Assembly: GCA_903772945.1 (NCBI GenBank)
Contig: CAICTM010000326.1
Span: 1 to 64,000, forward strand
Source: Seminavis robusta
Lineage: Eukaryota; Bacillariophyta; Bacillariophyceae; Naviculales; Naviculaceae
Direction: 5' to 3'
DNA length: 64,000 nt
This document shows, one piece after another, positions 23,904-35,808 of the stretch (position 1 is the first letter of the stretch; every line of letters begins with the position of its first letter). Under the pieces are notes generated by a model that worked only from the letters and a program-made list of their open reading frames with translations, had not been told where the DNA came from and did not search any database. The translations under genes and the position numbers were made by a program.

Positions 23904-23977
23904 TACACCAACCGAGAATTGAACTCGGGACCTACGCCGTGTTAAAGCGTCGTCATAACCAACTAGACCATCGGTGC
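23904..23977 (-). tRNA. tRNA-Val (anticodon AAC)
   Basis: The minus strand folds as a complete cloverleaf of 74 nt. The acceptor GCACCGA pairs with TTGGTGT (G-T pairs at the first and sixth positions), with discriminator A. The D arm is GTCTAGTTGGTTATGAC. The anticodon stem ACGCT/GGCGT has loop TTAACAC, so the anticodon is AAC. The T arm is CCGAG-TTCAATT-CTCGG. There is no intron and CCA is not encoded. A TTTT run starts three bases after the discriminator and would end RNA polymerase III transcription. Confidence 0.92.
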
Positions 23978-25050
23978 TTAGCGCCTTGCTGATAGACGAA
24001 GCTGGAGTTTGGAGATAATTTTGAACAGTGCGGGTTTTTGTCGCCAAAGAGGTGCAGATTTTGCAGATTTTGGCGCCACCCTCCAGAGGTGTGGAATGTT
24101 TTGCCACCGAGGTCGTGCCCTGGAGGTGCGGGATTTTGCCACCAAAGTGCACGCACTCGAATTTCCGTGCTCCCTAAAATCCATAAAGACCTCCATAAAA
24201 TTTGGCAATATGGGAATGCATCACCAAACCCCCATTGGGCACCCATAGAAATCGATCACTCCACCTGTTGTTGCAGATGTGCTGTTTGTTCTCGTGATAT
24301 CAACATCGTTTGGGTATAAGGGTATGTCATACCGGTAGGGCAGTGAATTGTGGAAAGAAAAATCGAGTGTGACTTGTGACTTGCCGCCAACGGACGTGCG
24401 CAGATTGCCGTATTGCTGCCATCCGTTTCAAGAAAATGTACTGTTCGGGAGTGGGCGTCTGATGTTTCCATTCGAAACCATTTCCTCTCTTTGACGGTCT
24501 AATCACCATCCCGCGATTCCACCTCCCCGACGAATAATTCAATTCCGATCATCATTCATTATCAGAACTGATCTGCAGCTTCTTGTGAGTTGTCCACATC
24601 TGCAATGACCAGCATCGAAGACTCGTCACTCGAAGAGTCGAGCGGCGACATGGCAAGGAACTTGGCAGCTGCCCGAAATGGTACTAGCTAGTACGTGCGT
24701 GGCAACGGCGCGAATCGAGTGACTCAGTCGAGTCACGGGTCGAAAACCGAAAGATTTTTTCCATAGACTGGTACTCGTACCCTCGGAGATTGAATTATTC
24801 TACCGTATTAACTGCTTCAAAACTACAATCGAACTTCAGCTGCAATCGATCTTACTGCGTTATCTTGTTGTATAATACGTATGTGTAAGTGAACGGTGTC
24901 GCCCTGAGACGCAATGGTTCTGATATCCCTGGCTTCAATTTCCGCCTGCCTTGCATTATGCAGTCCACCAGAACTTTAGAGTTTTCGTAATATTCGTCCT
25001 AACTAAAACATGCAATTCTCAATTCATTTCCTACTCGTCTCTTCGCAGCT
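23978..25050. other. Spacer, nothing clear seen
   Basis: It contains two short frames with no recognisable protein. A direct variation on ttttgccaccgaggt and ttttgccaccaaagt (24095-24145) hints at a small internal repeat. No gene is supported. Confidence 0.4.
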
Positions 25051-28000
25051 TCAAGCATTCGTCCACTTGAGCGACAAAGATCCGACCGCATACTTCTTCG
25101 CGTTGGCAGCCCTGGCAACAAGCACTGCGGCGTGGTCTTCGTCCAGAGCTTCGCCATCACTCGGAGTCACAATGATGCGGCACGTATCGGTTCCGACTAG
25201 ACCAGCGGCATCGGTTGCCTTGACGACAATCTCGTAGACGCGCTCTTCCATGCTATCCATTGCAAAGCAGAACTTCGAGGGATCGCGGTGCTGACTACGG
25301 CAACTGTAGTAGTGTCGAAGTATAGGGGTAGACAAATCAATGTGATGAGGTCCCCAGTTCCCCAGCTAGAGCACGTCACTCATTCACGTACATGTTGGAA
25401 GCAGCAAAGAGCGTAGCTTGGGCAGCTCCCTTAGCTGTTTCGGTCTCGGCCAAAACTACACTTCTCTCCTCGTCAAATTCAGAGCTCTTGACAAAAATCT
25501 CAACTGACGCGGAACTTGAGCAATCGTCCTACAGGTACGAAGCGGGGCAGGTAAGCGAGAATTGCTCTCGGCAACGTAGATGAATCCAACAAAATAGGAT
25601 GGCTCACCTCAATGTTGTAGAAGAACGTGCTGTCGAAGAACGCTACCGTAGCGTCCTCTTCCAGCCAGAGCGTCTTTCCGTCGTATGTGACACTATCGTG
25701 TGTGAAGCCGCAAGAGACAGACGGTGCCATGCGGTCCATTTTCACTGCGAATCGCTTGGCCTCTCCGAATAGTTCCTTTCCGTGGCCAGTATGGCTTGGG
25801 AGAATATCGAATTCACCGAGGCACTTGGATGTTGTGGTTTGAGTAACGCGGAGCAAGCTCTCGTTCGGGTCCTGAAGAGCTGCATGGAGGAAGTCAGCTG
25901 CGGCATCTCCATCCGTAAACACCTTGCCTTGCACCATTACTAGCCCTCCTTTCTCTGGCCACGCCAATGAAGCTGGAACATGAACTTGGGGTTGCATCTC
26001 ATCGTCTTCAAGGTGTGCTTCAAGGTGTGCGCCACCGTCACCCAAACGGCGTCGTCGCCTGCTCAAGTTGTCGACCTTCTTCAGGATCTTGGTGAGACCA
26101 ACATGGGTCTTCATGATGTTCTCATTCATTATACCCATGTTTCCGAAGACTGCTTTGCTATTGTAAAACATCTCATACATCTCCACGTCGGCAATCTGTT
26201 TGGCAGCATAATTGAACTCGAACATCTCAACAGTCTGACGTGTGCAGGGGAGACAAAATGAGACAAAGTGAGCATTCAAGCAAATCCTACGGCGGTATCG
26301 CAACCTATAGCTTTGACAGTACCTGTTGTTGGAATGCCAGCGCATAGGTTGAAATCACAACTGCAGCGGTCTGCAAGGCTTCGCAGGACCATGTGAACGC
26401 ATACATGCCCTCTGGGCATTCGAAGGCATCGATGATTCCAAGGTCTCTTTCAAGCATAATGCCTAATCATAGAAAAGTTAGTCGCATATCAGTTGTTGAC
26501 GCCAGAGCACACGATCACATTGAGGTACGTACAGTCTCGACTGATCAAGTGGATCTTGTCAATGAAACCTTGATAGACGTCCGCATTCGTGTTATCTGGA
26601 ATTGGCAAGGTAAGCACAATAATCAGCCTCAATCCACAATCAGCAAACAGCACAACAGTATGTTTTAACTTACGGCGCTCAGGTGGTTTTAGCGTTCCTA
26701 GAGCGGCTTCTTCAGGTGCGTCAGTGATGATGCCATGGCCTTGAAGGATTTCATCAAGCTCCTCAAATTCTTCTTTGTACCTCAAATAACTCAAGTCCTC
26801 GCAAATCTCGTCCATATCTGTGAGAGAGCACAGACTATTTGAGCCCAACGCCAACGCAATGTTGTGCCCTTCGTAGCATTCACTCGAGAACTTACCTGGG
26901 TACATTTGGTCATATCCCAAGTACCTCTTCACATTCCCACTGACAAATATGTGACCCACGTATGATTAGTGCTGTCTTGCATCCCCTCTCTAGTCTTCAC
27001 TCGTCAATATATGTGGTCTGCAGTGCTTACCATTGCTGCACACTGGTTGTGTCTGTCACATTGGGAGCATCCTTCATGAAACTTCCAAACGTAATTCTGC
27101 CATTATCCTTGGCCCAAGCCTCCTCATCAGCAATGCATTGCGTAAGCCTGGAACAATCTGTTGGCCTTGGACACCATGTCCCCGAATAGACCTTGCAAGA
27201 CTCTGCATGTTGGTACCAAGTGAAGGTGAGTTTGCCACTTATTAGAGTGCGAGTTGGGTTCATTGCTCTAGGCAACAAGATCTCACCTTCAGAAAAGCCA
27301 GAGATACCTGGGGCTTTGTGGATGCATTGGTTTTCACCTTCTCGGCATTCATACTGACAAGGGAATTGTTAGAAGATAGGACAGGTGCAATTGTAACGAA
27401 AGTCATATTTTCAGGTGCTCACTCACAGATGTTCCAAAGAGTTCGCCCGATCTTTCCCAAGGCTGATCCATGCAGCAGTATCCTGGGGATTGTTGCTTGC
27501 TAGCGTAGGCACACACCATTCCAACTCCTACCTTCTTGCCCAGAACAAGGGCCATTGCCTCATCCATGTCGTACTGGATCATTGGTTGTGGCGGATTGTG
27601 AGCAGAAGGGTCGACAATGGTACAAATACGACTATTGATAGCGCAAGCTGCTGACATACCATGTCTCCTTCAAAGGGGCTTTCAAGTTCAACCTTCCATT
27701 GACGATCTTTCAAGTCTTCATCTCCCCAACCATTTTCAATCCCCGTGGATGGGTAAAGATCGTTGATGTCGTCCTCGTCCCCATCAAACATTTTGTCATT
27801 CTTGCAAATTTCTTTCCCATTCTCTCCTTCAACGACACAGGCAATCCAGTCGTCCTCTTCCTCCGATTCATCTCAAGTCATTTTGACGTCAGGATATGTT
27901 CGCTTGGTTGTTGCCGTGATGTTGAACTGTTGACGTTCCATGACCTCGTAGTAATGTTTGTCCACATCTTGGAAGCACCTTCTTTGATATTTGTCAAGCA

Positions 28001-29073
28001 CCTTCCAGCTGCGCGAAGCAAGAGAAAGCGTTAGGTTTGCTGTCATGTCTTCGCGCTTATCAGAAAAACGAGGCAGCGCTTACTTTGGTTTCTTTCCTAA
28101 TTTTTTGAACTTGAATAATGGGGAACTCGTATTAAATTTGGTTTCGTAGTCGTAAATGGCTGCAATGGCAGAGAGGCAAGAATGCTAGTATGTCGCCGCA
28201 CTCAAAGAGTTCAATGGATTGACCTGTCAGAGGAGAAATCCAAGCAAGCTGACCTAGATATTTCTGAAGGGAAAAAGCATGAAAACTGTGAGCTGTTGAC
28301 TCCAGTGGAGACTTCATAGCCGAGCCAGTTGCACTTACCCATTGGTAGATATTGAAAACATTTGGATTTGGTTTGGGCTGTCCGTAGTGGTCAACGGCAT
28401 TGGGGTTGTTTTGCTTGTAGGCACTGACAGGTACCCGCGCTCTTTTGTTTTCGTCAAACAAAATCTTGTCTCCGAGGTCCTCTGCGCACATTGCCATATC
28501 TTCGAAGATCTGGTACGCAACCTTGCTTCCGATATGCTTCCTGATATTCTCAAGCTTGATGAATTGTGACGACGCCTGAGCCGAACAAACTTGTCTCCAT
28601 GTGGCACCATCGTACTCGACAAATGTCAAGTTTGCAGCATACTCCTCCTTTTCGCGTCTGTCGCATACTCGAACCTCTATTCACAAGGTGATCCACAAAC
28701 GACAGGTCGCCCTTCAGAATCCTATCATGGACACCAAAATGACGTTTCATTGCAGGACTGTCTCGGTATTTGTCCTTGATCTTGCTACGGGCGGCCTGGA
28801 AGTGGTTGACGAAATCGTCCTCCGACAGTCCACTCGCGGTATCAAAAGCTGTGTTCAAGCGCCTTCCGCTCTTGGGCACCCCGGTTGCGACCTCTGATGT
28901 CCAGTGTTCAAGCCTGGTTAGCAAGCAAAAGGGACGAGTCGACAACTTACATCGCTGTCATGGACCAGTTCGAGATCCATGTTGACGCTATGAATGTCGT
29001 TGGTTGCACCCACTGCTCGAGCCGCCGCTGCGGCTGCGATTCCAAACCACCAAAGGATGAAATAGTTCTTCAT
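25051..29073 (-). CDS. Secreted protein of unknown function, 17 exons
   Basis: Minus-strand exons: 28951-29073, 28744-28891, 28339-28676, 28224-28263, 28084-28159, 27935-28008, 27660-27871, 27427-27573, 27287-27353, 27031-27202, 26896-26939, 26674-26817, 26533-26595, 26323-26462, 25608-26234, 25392-25528, 25051-25303; 934 residues. Every junction keeps the frame. The least certain are exon 1/2 (acceptor cagag at 28892) and exon 2/3 (donor gtcatt). The intron between exons 6 and 7 (63 bp, gtcaac...ttgag) removes an in-frame TGA. The protein begins MKNYFILWWFGIAAAAAARAVGA, a clear signal peptide. It is Cys-containing throughout. It has a polybasic RRRRR run at 655-659, a candidate processing site. 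It ends with a short Ig/cadherin-like strand pattern (VKATDAAGLVGTDTCRIIV). I do not recognise the family. Confidence 0.75.
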
Positions 29074-29131
29074 TGTGGTTTCCGCTGCTTTCTTCAGATC
29101 GATTCTTTCGATTTCGAGAAGCATATTGTGA

Positions 29132-29410
29132 GCTCATCGCAATGCCCGCAAGCATCATGGCAGCTCCAATTTGGATTCATATCTGGCAACAAATGCTTTC
29201 AAAGAAACACCTGAGGTATCAAGGACTACAACTGGCGATCTTTTGGCTCTGCAATACAAAAATCGGGCGCCCTAGGAAGCCTCCGTCATTTCATCCCCAT
29301 TGTCTGTTGCTTTGCCTATCAATGTGGGTGAAAAGAAGGATGCAAAGGAAGATGCTGGTGCTGAAATAGAGCCAAAAGAAGATACGCTGCAAAAAGAACC
29401 TGCGACGTAA
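29132..29410 (+). pseudogene. Possible gene remnant interrupted by one TAG
   Basis: A continuous plus-strand frame of about 92 codons reads like protein (Ser/Thr/Asn-rich first half, then a Lys/Glu-rich tail ending QKEPAT, TAA). It is interrupted by a single in-frame TAG at 29273-29275. No start codon or upstream exon is evident, as a TGA lies just before. It could be a decayed 3' fragment, or the TAG could be part of an acceptor site (gccctag) of a spliced last exon. Confidence 0.25.
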
Positions 29411-29769
29411 GTCCGGTAATCTTCAGTTGTACGCACGCACCTGTACCGGTACCAAAGCTACTGGCTGGTACTGTACTAAAAGTACCAGTACCCTTATCAG
29501 CCAAACCCAGCCGGTGAAAGATACTTAATGAGGCGATGTCAGAAACTTAAATCCTTAATGTCTGAGACCCCACTAGTCCCATTATCGCGCCGGGAAGGCA
29601 CCTGTGCACAAAACCCAAAACCCAATGATTTCCTCTCCGACTAGCTATTAGCTAGACTAACTCTAAAACTCAACTACATGTACCCTGCTAAACTAATGAT
29701 GCACTTTTGTTGCTAGCTACATGTAGTACAGCAAACGGCTAAGTTCCCTGCATTGCTGGGTTGCTGCTC
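29411..29769. other. Spacer, nothing coding seen
   Basis: A dense cluster of gtaccggtacc-like and gtaccagtac-like palindromes (29440-29495) and ctagctattagctag text. It lies downstream of the cyclase-phosphodiesterase gene. Confidence 0.5.
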
Positions 29770-32700
29770 TTACTTCTCTTCATCGTGAAAGCTCTCTCGA
29801 CGGGTGTTTCGTCTCTGGGACTGCCCTTGCGCTCCTAACCCTCCCAACAATGATGACCTTCTCGCCGTTGGCTCTGCCTCACCAGAGTATTTGGCCTTCA
29901 TTTCCTCCACAAGCTGCTCCCCTTTGGATACCCACTCTTCCCTATTGGCCAAGGCATATTGTCGGTATTCATGACTCGAGACTCCAAACACACCACACTC
30001 TTCCAACTTTTTGGCCAAGGGAATGATATAAAAATCAAAGAAACCAATCTCACCCTTGTACCAGTATTCGGAGGGGTCCTTTGCCGCGCGACCTAATTGA
30101 TAGGCCAACATATTCTCTTGAAAGAATCGCTCATTCCACTTGCTAGAGACAGAGAGAGAAAGGAAGAGTGTCAGAAGACGAAGGAAGAAGGCATCAACAT
30201 AGAAACAGATTTCGTTTCTGTTTCTGTATTACGAACCGATAGATGTGCCAATGTTGCATGGTGTGCTAAAAAGAAAGTGAGGAAAAGAATGGAAGAGTGT
30301 GTAAGACAACAAAGCAAGAAGAATCAAACAGACCAGACGCTCGGGTTTCATTGTGCCGTTACTCACTGCAATATCACTGGCTTGGATAATGTGCTCGATC
30401 TGCAGAAGGGAAGCAAAAAGATTAGGCAAACAGACTGGGACAATGCATTCTCTCTGTGGGAGAAACTCAAACATACCACAATGGTGGCCTTTCGGTTGGT
30501 ACTATCATCGTTGTACACACTGCTGTTGCGCTGCTTCTTTCTGTTTATTGGCACTTGCTCGGGCTGCTCAGGGTCAGCAGAAACCAGAGAGGAGGAAGAC
30601 CACTGTCGCTTTGGATGATGGAATGCACGATCCCATCGTGCATTTCGGAGCTCCTTCAACTCTTTATCAACGATGTCCGTGGCCAAGACCGTCTGAAGAA
30701 TCCGGTGCAAAGAGGAGAACTGGTGAGGTTTGGCAGCACCCAAAAGCCGGATGTGTGGGATCTCACTTACGTTGACGACAAGCTGCCGGAACCTAGTCAA
30801 CTCTTCCTGGCTGCTGTAGATCGTGGCACGTAGATCCTGGAAATCAGGGTCCATCAACAGGTGCCATGACATATCCACAGAGTTCTGATTGTGGGATACG
30901 AGTGAGCTGGTCACGTTCGCGGATTCAAGACAAACATCACAACATAGTCCAAATGTGCTCTTCTCACCTGCTCCGCCACACTCTGGTTCCTGTACTTTGC
31001 ACAGATGGCCGCTTTCTCCTTCACGAGCTGAATGTTGGGAACGCCGACATGATCCACATCATGCATCAAGGCCGACATAACCACCGCAAACTGGGAATCG
31101 CAGGAAAAGGCGACACGTGAGTGGCATGCTTTCATCATTATGACGTTGTGATGGGCTTGAAAACGATATCCTGCACACACCTGCGTCAGTGGATCAGATG
31201 CAATGCCGTAAGTATGATCGTGAAGCTCTTTGTTAAAGTCTCCTTCGCCGTCAGAAGAGACGGCCTTTGGGGCTACGATTCTCGAGAGCAATTTCACAAC
31301 ACTCATGGTTACTAAAGGTGTGAGAAGGTGGGGAGGACATTTGTTGGTTGGTTAGAAACAGTCGTTCACAAAGTCCAGCTGCCAACTCTAGCCCACAACG
31401 AGCTTACCATGACTGGCATGCTGTACAGCATCAGATTGGCACCGGGAAGGAAAGTCAAAAGTATTGGGTCAGGAAAGAGACTCGCAGGCACGGGTGGTCC
31501 CCTTGAAGTGCGCTTTACCTCAAAGTTGTGAAATGGAACCTGGGGCGAGATTGGATGTAAAAAATTGTTCAGAGAATAGTTCAGTCTCGTATGATGCATC
31601 CATTACAGTGTCTCCTTGCAAAAGACTTACCGTGTCGCGGTAGAGAGAGGCTATCGTCGACACATAGGTTCGCAGCTGGTCGGTGACCTCCTTGGGCAAC
31701 CTGATGTTTTTGGGATCGACTTGTTCGCGGCTACGTGCAGCGGCATTGTCGTATTTGGGAAGCTGGATAATTTCCTTTACCTCATCCAGTACAACGTCAT
31801 GCTCGCCGCCCTTTCCCATACCCTGTTCAATTGGCCCCAGCTCCGCGCCTCGAAGCGTCCTGCCACCCTCAGACTCGCGCCTAGCGACAATTTGTTGTAG
31901 CAATCGAGACAAGATATCCACGTTCCAGTCCACCAGTCTCTGCGCCTTTTTCGTGATTTTGACGTCTCTGTTCATTGTTCCTTCCAAGCCAATGGGATGG
32001 AGTAAATCCCCACTTCGCGCCTGTTCTTCGGGCTGTTCCTCGTTTTGTGTCATTTCCTCGCTGGCAATACTTGCCTGACTTTGCGAACCTCCAGAACCTG
32101 ACGACACAACGTCCGTTTGCCTGAAAGTCAACCAGTACGTCTGCAGCTCTCCTTTACCTTTTGCCTAATAGTTCCGATGTTGACCATGCCACTTTTTGAG
32201 AAGACGCACACCGCTCCGCAACGCACTTTCTAAAAACTCACCATGACCTTGTCCTTTCGTGGCACATACCAACCGCCTTTTCCTGCTGCCTTCAAAAGAT
32301 CTGCAGTTTGCTGAGAAATGTGGATATGCCCAGTCCTACCAGTTGTTTCGATTCTGGAACAGGTATTCATGGTGTCACCGAAAAGCTTTAAAAGGAAAGA
32401 ACTTAGTCAGTCAGTGACTCCATTCTCGTTTGCTACGTGATATTTGCAGGTTGTACCCACCTGGAAACGTGCCCTCTCACCCTGAAAGTTCGCAAAGGTT
32501 TCGTGGCATCGCCGTCAGCAAAAGGTTGATAGGAGCTTTCTTGTCGGATGTCTTAGGAACAGACTTACCCGAAGTACCCCGGCAGTCACGGGCCCCTTTC
32601 AGCACAAAACAATCGCAAATGGTCAGAAACAAGAGCACGAGTGCGGGCCTGGGATGCAACCAAACCTACCGAGTGCAACCCAAATCTCATTGAAAGGTCC

Positions 32701-35700
32701 CCTTTCGAAGCGAATGGCGACGACAGAAGTGATTGAGACTTGATTTAAATTGAATCGTCGTTCCCAACGTTTAGACGACCTACCAGTGTCGGGTCCTGAT
32801 TCGAATCAGATATGGAGAGTTCAGACCATGTGAGTCGAGCTCTTCCACGCTTTTTATCAACGTTGCAACAAACACCAACTTACCCAACACCAACTCCAGC
32901 TTCTTCAGCAAAGGACGCAGCTTATCTAAGCAATCTTTCGCAAATCTACACATGACGACAGCATGGTCCTTTCTTGGTTCCGGCACTGTTTGTCAACACA
33001 AAGTATGTGCAGAAGGTCAGCAGAAGGTCAGCACGAATTCATTGCACAAACGTCGAGACTGCTTTGTGGACAAGAACTCACCTCCGGTTACGGCCACGTA
33101 ACAATCTCCCACCTGCAATGGGGCGATTACAAATCAAATGCATTGAGATGCATCACCCAGCTGGTTCAGCGCACATTGCTGCCGCTGAAAACTTCTTACC
33201 GTCTCGACTTTGAAGACCCTACGTTTATTTGCTATCTGGTCGAAGCTATGATATACCTGCAGTCAGAAAAAGACGGATGGTGAACACGCTGTTTCCTTTC
33301 TTTCAATAGTAAAAATTGCAATGCCATGCTCGAACAAGGCGTACCGTTTCCAGCAAGGTAAACACCTGTAGAAGCACCATCAAATCAGGCAAATAGAGTT
33401 GAGATGTGGAGCACGCCGAGCGGGACGTCACTCAATTAGGTCACGTACCTGAGATGGTTCTCTCATTGAACTCCAGGCCGTGAAGCCGACCAAGTCGGCA
33501 AACTGTATTTGTTGACCAAGACACACCGTGAGACGGTACCCCCGTCGACAGTTCGTACAGGCACCACCTGCAAACAAAACGCACCATCAACGTTGTCTCT
33601 GGGAAGAGATCTGCAATTGGCTTGGATCCAAAGATATTGGTATCAATGACATCTCCATCGGAATCGTCCACAGACTCTAGAACACTTCTCCTTCCTTCCT
33701 GTTCTTCGTGCAGATAGCTCTTCAAATTCTGAGAATCGGAGCGGTGTTCGTTTCGCTTGCCCTGCGTGTTGTTGTTGTTGAAGTTGCCGCCGTTTGCATT
33801 GTTGTTTTTGTCGTCCTGAATCTGATCTTCGGCATCTTTCAGAATGCGCGCACGCACATTGGCAGGGAACAGCGATGCGACAATGGCATTGGTCCGCAAC
33901 GCGGTCGTCATGATTTTGTGTTGTCGTTGTTGCACGTAGGCGGCAAAGATGAAAAAGACAATTCCCGTCGCGACAAAGACCGACGCCAACACGGCCGTAA
34001 AGATGGCGGGTTTGGAATCATCATAGTCGCTGCGATATTCGTCCGACGCGTAGAGTGAGAGGGAGTAATCGCACTGTCCGGCCCGTCGCGAGGCTTCGGT
34101 GGACAATCCGAATCCAGTAAAGGAGAGTGATTGTTTTAAGTTGTTGTATTTTTCTTCGTGCAAGTCGCCTTTTCCCAAATAGACAGCGGTGGGTCCATTG
34201 ATTTTGTAGGTGACCTCTTGGGCACAGGAATTGGACAATACGGCGTAAACACCATTGGTACCTTCGGGCAAGAGTCGACTCAGATACAAATCCCAGGGAG
34301 CAATGCCTAGAACGAATCCCACAGTGGGTGCATTGGGTTCAAAACTGGCTCGAACGGGGGCAATGGTGGAGCTGTGAGGAAAGGCGCCGGGCGATTCATG
34401 CATGCTAGTAGTACCGGTAGCGTCATCCGTGTGGGACTGATACATTTCCTGATGGTTGGAGGCATCAGAGTTGGAATGATATCCCCAATGATCATCGAGA
34501 GACATGAGACCGCTGTAGAAAAAGTCAATGCTGGATGTCTTGAGCAAGTCGGATACAATTGCCCTGATAGTAGCCAAACAAATCAGAAGCAACGGTGAGT
34601 GAATAGTCTGCACATGAATGCATGCGTGTCTACATTGTTCCTTGCCACTAACTTACTTGTTTCCCGAGACTTGAATGGCATTAAAGGTGCCTCCGGAATT
34701 GGCATCCGCTAGAATATTGTAGTTGACCAATGTTGGTTCCACGGGAGGTGGAGAGACCTGCCATACGGGAGCATAGTAAGCCCGAAACCCTTCGGAAACG
34801 GTGGTGGTATCGCCTTCCATACCACCGGGCAAATCCTCTCCTTTGAGAAAGATTTCTTCGGCAATATTGGCATCATTCTGAGGGGGCATTGTGGTTGTGG
34901 TGGGTGGAGCTGTTGTGGTTGTGGGAGGATTTGTCATCGTTGTGGGAGGAGTTGTGGTTCGGGAGGGTACGGCTGCCCCTGCACTGGCTTGCTGCTGCTG
35001 TAAGTTCCTGCCATGGCCTTCGTGTGACTCATAAAACCCCGATTCCAAGAGCCATTGGTCGGTTTCGACTCCTAGTGTGTCACTTTGTTGAATCCAACGG
35101 TTGGCGTTGCGAATGGAATAGTCTTCCCATTGCTTTCGTTGTTTGCCCAATACGAGTGGCATGAAGAAGACGCATTCGGCAAAGGCATTGAGACGGGCAT
35201 GAGCCGCCTTGACTTCAAAATTATCCGACGTGAAGAACGGCCAGGTAGCATTGGCTGTCAATGCCTCGGAGGTAATGCCATCTGCTAGGTTTTCAAACGT
35301 CTGCACCGCGTTGGTGGCATGGAATTCTACGGAATCCTTGATAGACTCGGCGCTCTTTTCAAACTGTAAGAAAAGAGAGACGAGGAGACGACGTGAGGTT
35401 TGGGTATACTAGGATGCAGATAGGTATCTTGTGCATTTCTTGACTCACCGATTTTCGAAACTGTGCGTCTTCACTGTTGGATAAGAAGACGTAGGTCGTC
35501 GATACGACCAAGGTCGCCGTAATCAAGAGCATGAGGACGACACAGGTCCGCCATCGCGACACGACACTGGAGAGAGAATCGACAATGGCATCTTCGGCTT
35601 GCGAACGGTTCCCTTCACTGACATGGTCGGTGCCGCGTGTCGTTTCGGAATACCCCGAATTGAAGGAGGCGACGGAACCGCTCGATCTATTGGAAGACTC

Positions 35701-35808
35701 GCTCAGGCTCAATTCGTCCAACGCTTGCCGCTGACGCTGAGCATAGACAGAGGATGTCTCGCTCATGCCACTGCTGCTTTGCCGGTTGATTTGCTGGGCC
35801 ATATCCAT
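29770..35808 (-). CDS. Receptor-like guanylate cyclase fused to cyclic-nucleotide phosphodiesterase
   Basis: Twenty-three minus-strand exons give 1377 residues. Bounds: 35449-35808, 34657-35363, 33585-34563, 33449-33502, 33345-33365, 33200-33256, 33082-33112, 32884-32985, 32784-32795, 32670-32701, 32569-32595, 32461-32481, 32242-32385, 31631-32164, 31519-31539, 31408-31420, 31181-31311, 30968-31090, 30771-30884, 30477-30692, 30367-30399, 30237-30265, 29770-30142. Order: Ser-rich cytosolic tail; TM1 (88-109); extracellular region with a Pro/Thr stalk; TM2 (543-565); class III cyclase with FADLVGF (metal D685), VETVGD (guanine-type E725, metal D729), GDTMNTCSR (N808, R812) and KGKGELQTYWL (851-861); PDE domain with FHNFEHASH (1030-1038) and MHDVDH (1091-1096). 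It should both make and destroy a cyclic nucleotide, probably cGMP, under an external signal. GC-PDE fusions are known in diatoms, including in mating-pheromone responses. The Cys normally helping guanine selection is Gln (RFQLFG). Confidence 0.93.

Noticed and set aside
24009-24319. Overlapping frames on both strands near 24.0-24.3 kb
   Set aside because: All are short and compete with each other; no family resemblance and no splice continuity.
27873-27875. Selenocysteine TGA
   Set aside because: A 63-bp GT-AG intron removes it in frame and no SECIS-like hairpin was evident by eye.
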